A stretch of DNA of 64,000 nucleotides from Rhododendron vialii (taxonomy: Eukaryota > Streptophyta > Magnoliopsida > Ericales > Ericaceae), in the NCBI RefSeq assembly GCF_030253575.1, contig NC_080565.1:5056001-5120000 (forward strand), read 5' to 3'. Positions 58,135 to 64,000 of the stretch are shown piece after piece. Below the pieces are notes generated by a model. It did not search any database. It saw nothing but the letters and a program-made list of their open reading frames with translations, and had not been told where the DNA came from. How positions within the stretch are numbered: position 1 is the stretch's first letter; each line of letters opens with the position of its first letter. A program made the translations under genes and the position numbers.

Positions 58135-58610
58135 TTTTGCATTCTTAGACGGTTTGTAATTCTTTCCCATTAATTCTCTCACTCTCTCTCACTTTTTGCA
58201 TTCTTTTCCCAATAATTGGAACTGAAAGTAACTCATTTGGAAATAAAAAAATTTTAAGACCCATTTGAACACATAAACCTTTTAAAAAACAATGTGGTTC
58301 AATTAAGTATTTACAAGTCTGGAAAAAAAATTAATAATACTTTGTACAAATACTGAAAAAAAATGCAATTTAGAGAATGGTAGGTTTCGGATCAAGAAAA
58401 ATTAATATCGTAATGTCATTTGAATTAATATGACAAGAGAGTTGAAGCAAGCCTTAAAAAGAAAAAAAAAAAAAAAAGAAAAAACCCATGACAAAACCTA
58501 ATTATATGACTTCACACTTAATTTTTTTCTTCATATTTTTCCGCGTAACAAGTAACTACATTTCCATTGAACAGTGCCACCCTTGCGTCTGAATTCTGGC
58601 TCCGCCACTG
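57816..58610. mobile_element. hAT-like non-autonomous element with CT microsatellite
   Basis: Ends CAGAGGTGGAGG (57816) and GGCTCCGCCACTG (58610). Flanks CCAAGTGT (57808-57815) and CCAAGTAT (58611-58618) match in 7 of 8 bases. The subterminal TGGCACTTGCCACCCCG is also present in the fragment at 40.4 kb. It has carried or gained (CT)40 at 58051-58130. Confidence 0.7.
58051..58130. repeat. (CT)40 microsatellite
   Basis: 80 bp of uninterrupted CT. Confidence 0.97.
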
Positions 58611-58618
58611 CCAAGTAT

Positions 58619-59085
58619 TGGTCAAGGACCAACAAAATCCTAAAGAACTTCAAACCCGGACTCCTGAACACCGTGAAACTAGCTGCTGCCTAAACCCAGA
58701 ACCACAATCGATTAGGATTTGAAAATGCCGCCACTATCGTGTAGACCACCGTGAACCCGCCGTATGTCGCTGATCCAAAAACGCTCTAAGCCAGCCGCAA
58801 ATGCCTTGCATCCCAACCTCCACCCATTGCCGCTGCACCCCACTCCACCGTGAAACCTGTCGTGCTGCCAAACCGTGAACCACCGCTGAATGAGGAACCA
58901 CACCGCCAGAACCACCACTGCTCCGAAGCCCCACCACCGCAATGAACCTTGCTTGCTGCCAAAAACCCACCCAAAACCTCCATGGTTCCAATGCCACCAC
59001 CACCATCAGCCCAAGCCGCCACCAATATACCGCTACCAGACGGGTTTGATATCCATGTGTGGTTTGATATCCTTTGCAGAAATAT
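58619..59085. other. CCA/GCC-rich spacer
   Basis: Rich in CCACC and GCCGC words on the plus strand, with open but unrecognised frames on both strands. No domain found. Confidence 0.4.
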
Positions 59086-59212
59086 GATTCAGGGCATTCC
59101 TGGGGATTTGGATCTTGAAATTCACTGGGCATGCAACCATTTCAAAGGGAAGAGCTTTAGAGCATCTTTGTGTAAGCTTTCCTCGTCTATTATAGCTAAT
59201 TAATGTATGTTA
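59086..59212 (+). mobile_element. LINE C-terminal tail fragment
   Basis: The plus strand reads IHWACNHFKGKSFRASLCKL, a motif from the extreme C-terminus of plant L1 ORF2 (GKSFRASLCKLSLAA type). It may be the end of the LINE at 56.9-57.7 kb, separated from it by the hAT-like insertion and other DNA. Confidence 0.55.
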
Positions 59213-59213
59213 T

Positions 59214-59490
59214 GGTGTTCCCGGTCATTTTGGGGACACCGTAATTTTTGGCATAACAGAACCATTACAAGCATAATAGAACCATAACAAGGCATAACCA
59301 AGGTATAACCAAAAACCAATCAAAGCATAACCAAAAATCAACCAAGGCATAACCAACCAAGTTATGCCTTGTTATGGTTTTGATTATACTTGTAATGGTT
59401 TTGGTTATGCTTATAATGAATTTGGTTATGCTCATAATGGTTTTGTTATGCTAAAAATTATGGTGTCCCCAAAATGACCAGAGACCCCGA
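59214..59490. repeat. Hairpin MITE with internal GGCATAACCAA repeats
   Basis: GGTCATTTTGGGGACACCGT-AATTTTTGGCATAACA on the left pairs with TGTTATGCTAAAAATTATGG-TGTCCCCAAAATGACC on the right. Inside, each arm is made of repeated CATAACCAA-type words, so about 270 bp can fold into one long stem. Noncoding; target duplication not clear. Confidence 0.75.
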
Positions 59491-59613
59491 AGTCATTCCC
59501 ATTAATGTTTTAGGGATAGAGTTTGTTCTTTGGGGAGATTCCCCTATTCTTTTGAAAGTGTTGTGGTTTGTCAAAACTGTAACATCTCTTCTTCTATTCT
59601 TGGTAGTGCTAGG

Positions 59614-60679
59614 TGTTGAAAAATGTATGCATTATAATTTGTGAAAATTTATATGCATCTCTATTAATTATTTTGATGATTAATTCAATGATATTTTTAT
59701 TCGGCAAATACAAAATTATCGAAAAGTCGATTCCCGAATTAAATATTTTCGTGACCTTGAAATATAGCATAAAGTCTCTTGGATTCATGATTTATATTTA
59801 CAAAGACTTTATTGAGCTCAATACATGCTTTAACGGTTTATTTAGATGAAATTGTGAGCCACAGGTTAACGAACCGGCTGACAAGCCGGCTGTCTGAACA
59901 GAAAGCTGTGACAACCGGACGACCACCCGGATGACCACTCTATCAAACGGCTAGTTTCCAACGGCTAGTTTCAAACGGCTAGTTTCCAACGGCTAGTTTC
60001 AAACGGCTAGTTTCCAACGGCTAGTTTCCAACGGCTAGTTCCAACGGCTAGTTTCCAACGGCTAGGAAGCATATGGATGGCTATATAAGGCATCAAGAAC
60101 TCATTAATGAGTACATACACAAGCTACAACATTCCATATTATTGCAAGAGCAAATTCTCAAAAGATCAAAGCCAAAAATTCTCATTGTTCTTCCACTTTC
60201 ATATTATTCTTGAGAGAAAATTTGTACAAGTCGTGAGCGATAATTTTCATACCTTCTTCACATACTTGTATTTCCTAAGTGAGTGTTTGAGTCAAACACT
60301 TGAAAGCTTAGAAGACCAAATTCGGGTTGGAATTTGGGTGTTATTGTTTTTGAGAAGTTTTCGGAGAAAATTCTTGCGGTTGTGCTAGCTCCTCGGGAAA
60401 GCTAGAGGCATTCGGTTCTTGTAAGCACCCGCAAGACTTACAAGTTGTAATCTTTTAAAGATTAGTCTAACCTTCAAGTAATTGCTTGAGGAGAAGTGGA
60501 GTAGGGCCGGACCGTGGACAAATCCGGACCGAACCACTATAAACGGGTTCTATCTCTCTATCTCTCTATTTTGATTGCATACTTATTGTTTGCATATATT
60601 GTTAGAGATAAATTTTTATTGGTAATTATTACTAGCAATCCTATTCACCCCCCCTCTAGGTTGCATAATTTGGGTAACA
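59614..60679 (+). repeat. 5' LTR of the Sirevirus-like copia element
   Basis: 1,066 bp from TGTTGAAAAATG to TTTGGGTAACA (TG...CA). TATA box GCTATATAAGG at about 60080-60091. A 14-bp minisatellite lies just upstream of it, in U3. The left boundary is inferred from the TGTTG terminus since no second LTR is in the window. Confidence 0.7.
59948..60066 (+). repeat. 14-bp minisatellite in LTR U3 (about 9 copies)
   Basis: Units of CGGCTAGTTTCCAA or CGGCTAGTTTCAAA, alternating at first, then uniform; one unit lacks a T. It ends about 15 bp before the TATA box. Confidence 0.9.
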
Positions 60680-60680
60680 A

Positions 60681-60693
60681 TTGGTATCAAAGC
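60681..60693 (+). promoter_or_regulatory. Primer-binding site (tRNA-Met)
   Basis: TTGGTATCAAAGCC begins one base after the LTR end. It matches the complement of the initiator tRNA-Met 3' end (TGGTATCAGAGCC) with one mismatch. Confidence 0.8.
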
Positions 60694-60737
60694 CTCGGCT
60701 CTTGTTTGTAGATTTAACCATCTAAGAGTTAAGATCC

Positions 60738-62384
60738 ATGGCAACCACTAGTAATGTTTCTTGTATCGAAGGTCAATCGTCCAATAGACCTCCCTTGTTC
60801 ACCGGAGAAAATTACTCTCATTGGAAAAATAGAATGATGATCTTTATTCAATCCACGGATTATGATCTATGGAAAATTATCAAAAATGGTCCCATTATTC
60901 CTACTAAGAAAGTTGGAGAAGAGACTATGCCTAAACCAGATTATGAGTGGAGTCATTTGGAAAAGGCTTCAATAGAAAAGAACTATAGAGCTATGAACCT
61001 TCTTTTTTGTGCTATTACTCCCAATGAATATGATTGTGTTTCCGCATGTGAATCGGCTAAAGAAATATGGGATAAGTTAGAAATGTCACATGAAGGAGAT
61101 AGTCAAGTTAAGGAGTCCAAAATTGATATTCTTGTGCATAGCTATGAGCTCTTCAAAATGAAACCGGATGAATCTATATCTCAAATGTTTGCTAGATTTG
61201 CTAGTATTACTAACGGTTTAAAAGCTCTTGGAAAGATTTACAGTCAATCCGAAATGACAAGGAAGGTGCTCCGTTCCATGCCAACCAATTGGGACACTAC
61301 CACCTCCATCATCCTACAATCCAAAGATTTCTCAACATACACGATGGACAAGCTCATGGGATCTCTCATGACGGAGGAAATGCATCACAACCTCAAGGGT
61401 GAAAAAGAGAAGAAAGTTAAGGATCTTGCCTTCAAAAGTACAACAAGCAAATCAAAAAGCAAGGAGGATTCAAGCAACGAAAGTGAGGATGATGAAATGG
61501 CGCTCATCACAAAAACGTTCAAGAAACTCCTCAAAAATAGAGCATCTCACAAAGGCAGAGGATTTTCAAGAAAAGATAGAGGCAAAGAAGAAAATAGTAA
61601 AAAGGATCCAATCATTTGCTACGAGTGCAAGAAGCCCGGCCACATCAAAAGTGAATGTCCATATGCAAAAAAATATTCAAAGAATGACAAAAAGAGAGCT
61701 ATGATGGCCGCATGGGACAATAGTGACGATAGTAGCTCCGATGAGGACGATGAGCAACAAGAGGTCGCTAACTTGTGTTTCATGGCCATCGAAGAAAACG
61801 AGGTAGATCTCGACTCATCCTATTCCTTTGATGAATTGTTTATTGCCTATAAAGAGTTGAAAGTAGAATTTGAAAAAGTTGTTTCTAAAAACAAATTTCT
61901 TAAAAAGGTTGCTAAAGATCTCTCACTAGAAATGGATGATTTAATTGAAGAGAAAGATATTTTGGAGGAAGAAAATGAAAGTTTAAGAACCTCTTTGGCA
62001 AAAGAAAAAGAGTATTTGAAGGATACTTCCAAAAACGAACCTTTAGAAAAACAAATTGATGATTTAACTAATTCTCTTTCAAAACTCACTAATGGAAAAG
62101 AAAGTTTAGACATTCTTCTTGGAAAACAAATGGTTTCTTTTCACAAGGCCGGAATTGGTTATAATCCCACTCAACACAAAAATCTTTTTGGAAAAGATGT
62201 TCCTCCTTCTAACCATTCTAAATTGACATGTCATTATTGTGGTAAATTTGGTCATATTTCTCCTACATGTCCTATGAAAGGATACTCATCTTCTAATGCA
62301 AAAAAGGTTTGGGTTCCTAAGAACCGTATCAATGCTAACCTTCAAGGACCCAAGATGATTTGGGTACCAAAAGTCAAGAATTGA
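60738..62384 (+). CDS. Copia gag polyprotein (Sirevirus-like)
   Basis: 548 residues, intact. The N-terminal capsid domain of the UBN2/Retrotran_gag type (LFTGENYSHWKNRMMIFIQS, EIWDKLEMSHEGDSQVKESK, NGLKALGKIYSQSEMTRKVL; residues 15-215) is followed by a basic stretch. The first CCHC knuckle is CYECKKPGHIKSEC (about 294-307). An acidic segment and a coiled coil (about 370-455) come next, then a second CCHC knuckle CHYCGKFGHISPTC (about 498-511). Two knuckles and a long gag fit Sirevirus-lineage elements. The start ATG follows the PBS by 44 bp. It ends with TGA at 62382-62384, and pol continues in the +1 frame. Confidence 0.9.
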   Translation: MATTSNVSCIEGQSSNRPPLFTGENYSHWKNRMMIFIQSTDYDLWKIIKNGPIIPTKKVGEETMPKPDYEWSHLEKASIEKNYRAMNLLFCAITPNEYDCVSACESAKEIWDKLEMSHEGDSQVKESKIDILVHSYELFKMKPDESISQMFARFASITNGLKALGKIYSQSEMTRKVLRSMPTNWDTTTSIILQSKDFSTYTMDKLMGSLMTEEMHHNLKGEKEKKVKDLAFKSTTSKSKSKEDSSNESEDDEMALITKTFKKLLKNRASHKGRGFSRKDRGKEENSKKDPIICYECKKPGHIKSECPYAKKYSKNDKKRAMMAAWDNSDDSSSDEDDEQQEVANLCFMAIEENEVDLDSSYSFDELFIAYKELKVEFEKVVSKNKFLKKVAKDLSLEMDDLIEEKDILEEENESLRTSLAKEKEYLKDTSKNEPLEKQIDDLTNSLSKLTNGKESLDILLGKQMVSFHKAGIGYNPTQHKNLFGKDVPPSNHSKLTCHYCGKFGHISPTCPMKGYSSSNAKKVWVPKNRINANLQGPKMIWVPKVKN

Positions 62385-62397
62385 TGTGCTATTGTAG

Positions 62398-64000
62398 GTA
62401 TGCTTCAAAAGTTCTCTCAAGGAAGGAAGTTGGTACCTTGATAGTGGATGTTCAAGACACATGACCGGTGACAAGAGGGCTTTCAATTCTCTTTCGCCTA
62501 AAGATGGTGGACATGTCACATTTGGAGACAACAACAAAGGCAAATTCATAGGAATCGGTGATATAGGTAATTCTCCTATTATTGAAGATGTTTTACTTGT
62601 TAGTGGTTTAAAACACAATCTTCTTAGCATAAGTCAATTATGTGATAGAGGAAATCGTGTTATCTTTGAAAAATCCAAATGTATCATTGAAAATGTCAAA
62701 AGCAACAAGACACTCTTCGTTGGACAAAGACTTGAAAATGTATATGTTTTTAATCTCAATGATTTAAGTAATTGTGATATAAAATGCTTTTCCGCTTTGA
62801 GTGAAAATAGTTGGCTTTGGCATAGGCGCCTAGGACATGCAAGTATGGATGCTATTTCAAAACTCTCTAGAAAAAATTTGGTAAAAGGTCTTCCTAAAAT
62901 CAAATTTGAAAAAGATAGACTTTGTGGTCCTTGCCAACAAGGAAAACAAACCAAGGTTTCTTTTAAGTCCAAAAATGTTGTCTCAACTACTAGACCTTTG
63001 CAATTACTTCATATGGATTTGTTTGGACCAACTCGCTCTCCAAGTCTTTGTGGAAACTATTATTGTCTTGTTGTTGTTGATGATTTCTCTAGATATACAT
63101 GGGTGATGTTCCTAGCTCATCAGAATGAGGCTTATCCTAATTTCACTAAACTTTGTAGAAGAGTTCAAAATGAAAAAGGCTTTGTTATTTCTAACATTCG
63201 TACGGATCATGGAAAAGAACTTGACAATTCTTTATATGAAAAGTTTTGTGATGAACATGGTATTGGTCATAACTTTTCCGTACCTCGTACTCCTCAACAA
63301 AATGGAGTAGTAGAGAGAAAAAATCGTACTTTGGAAGAAATGGCCCGCACTATGCTTTGTGAAAACTCTTTGCCAAAATATTTTTGGGCGGAAGCCGTTA
63401 ATACCTCATGCTATATTTTGAATCGAGTTTTAATTAGGCCTATCCTCAAGAAAACTCCTTATGAGCTTTGGAATGGTAGAATACCCAACATTAATTACTT
63501 TCATGCCTTCGGTTGTAAATGTTATGTATTAAACAATGGAAAAGATAACTTGGGTAAATTTGATTCAAAATCGGATGAAGGCATCTTTATCGGTTACTCT
63601 CTTACTAGCAAAGCATATAGAATTTATAATAAGCGCACTAATCTTGTTGAAGAATCTATTCACGTTTCCTTTGATGAATCTAATCCTTGTGCTACTAAGG
63701 ATGTTGTTGATAATGATGACTTAGAAATTACACATGAGATTCATGACTTGAAAATTCAAGAAAAAGTTGATGGTGATACTCAAGTAGAAAGCTCTCAAAT
63801 CAAAGAAGATGAAGTTATTAATCAACCTCAAGATGCCGTGGGAGACAACCAAGATCTTTCCAAGGATTGGAGATTCGTGCAAAACCATCCAAAGGACTTG
63901 ATTCTTGGAGAAGTTTCGAAAGGGGTAACCACTCGCTCGTCTCATAGAAATTTTTGTGAAAATCAAGCTTTTGTTTCTCAAATTGAGCCTAAAAACTTTC
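62398..64000 (+). CDS. Copia pol polyprotein, open to the window end
   Basis: Frame open from 62398 (after TAG 62395-62397) to the edge, over 530 codons, with no stop. Protease: SWYLDSGCSRHMTGD (active DSG, 62440). Integrase zinc-binding domain: WLWHRRLGHASMDAI ... CGPCQQGK. Integrase core: LLHMDLFGPTRSPSL (Asp), IRTDHGKELDN (Asp), PQQNGVVERKNRTLEEMA (Glu). Then FGCKCYVLNNGKDNLGKFDS and FIGYSLTSKAYRIYN. RT and RNase H should follow outside the window. The first ATG in frame is 62461, inside the protease, so translation probably depends on frameshift, readthrough or splicing from gag. Confidence 0.88.

Noticed and set aside
58712..59132. Overlapping open frames on both strands (Gly/Trp-rich and Pro-rich)
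   Set aside because: Mirror images of a CCA/GCC-rich stretch; no domain, and codon patterns do not favour one strand.

Overview
This is nuclear DNA from a plant, most likely a eudicot. The evidence is plant half-size ABCA transporter genes with short GT-AG introns, F-box/FBA genes, plant retrotransposon lineages (Tat-like Ty3, Sirevirus-like and other Ty1/copia), MULE, PIF/Harbinger, a plant-type Helitron, Stowaway/Tourist MITEs, and long GA/CT and TA microsatellites. No bacterial, organellar, rRNA, tRNA or CRISPR features were found. The species cannot be fixed from this window.

Layout. 1-8 kb: the 3' end of an ABCA2-like transporter gene (+) and, tail-to-tail with it, the truncated 3' end of a second ABCA gene of the ABCA3-7 type (-). 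Between them lie a gypsy gag remnant, a LINE remnant and a 77-unit GA repeat. A 30-bp minisatellite begins at the truncation edge. 9-24 kb: a degenerate Tat-like Ty3/gypsy element on the minus strand (5' LTR 23219-23905, gag, protease, RT, RNase H, integrase). It carries the antisense extra ORF typical of that clade. That ORF is split: its N-terminal half lies on the minus strand (11.5-13.2 kb) and its C-terminal half on the plus strand (15.6-16.3 kb). Both broken ends abut an LTR terminus and the same 5-bp duplication, which implies insertion of another LTR followed by an inversion. The same LTR family makes a 2.3-kb palindrome at 9.1-11.5 kb.

24-36 kb: a tandem array of four F-box/FBA copies on the minus strand. 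Three are near full length and each has one premature stop within the core of its frame; the first also has a second stop nine codons before the family's normal end. The fourth is a 3' fragment cut by a MITE. MITEs, foldback elements and small tandem duplications fill the spaces. 36-40 kb: a non-autonomous Helitron with both ends recognisable. 40.5-43.4 kb: a PIF/Harbinger element with transposase and ORF1 remnants. 43.7-48.3 kb: a Ty1/copia element (-) split by a 1.88-kb solo LTR. 48.5-49 kb: an RTE-type LINE remnant. 49.2-54.5 kb: a MULE with 9-bp target duplications whose transposase frame is broken only by a (GT)10 tract in the zinc-finger region. 54.6-59.5 kb: hAT-like non-autonomous elements with 8-bp duplications, gypsy and LINE fragments, and a hairpin MITE. 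59.6 kb to the end: a copia element of Sirevirus character (+) with a 1.07-kb LTR, intact gag and an open pol that runs off the window.

The only likely functional host gene is the ABCA2-like one. The F-box copies and the second ABCA copy look like pseudogenes. Everything else is mobile DNA, often nested. All calls come from reading translations and motifs by eye; no database search was run.
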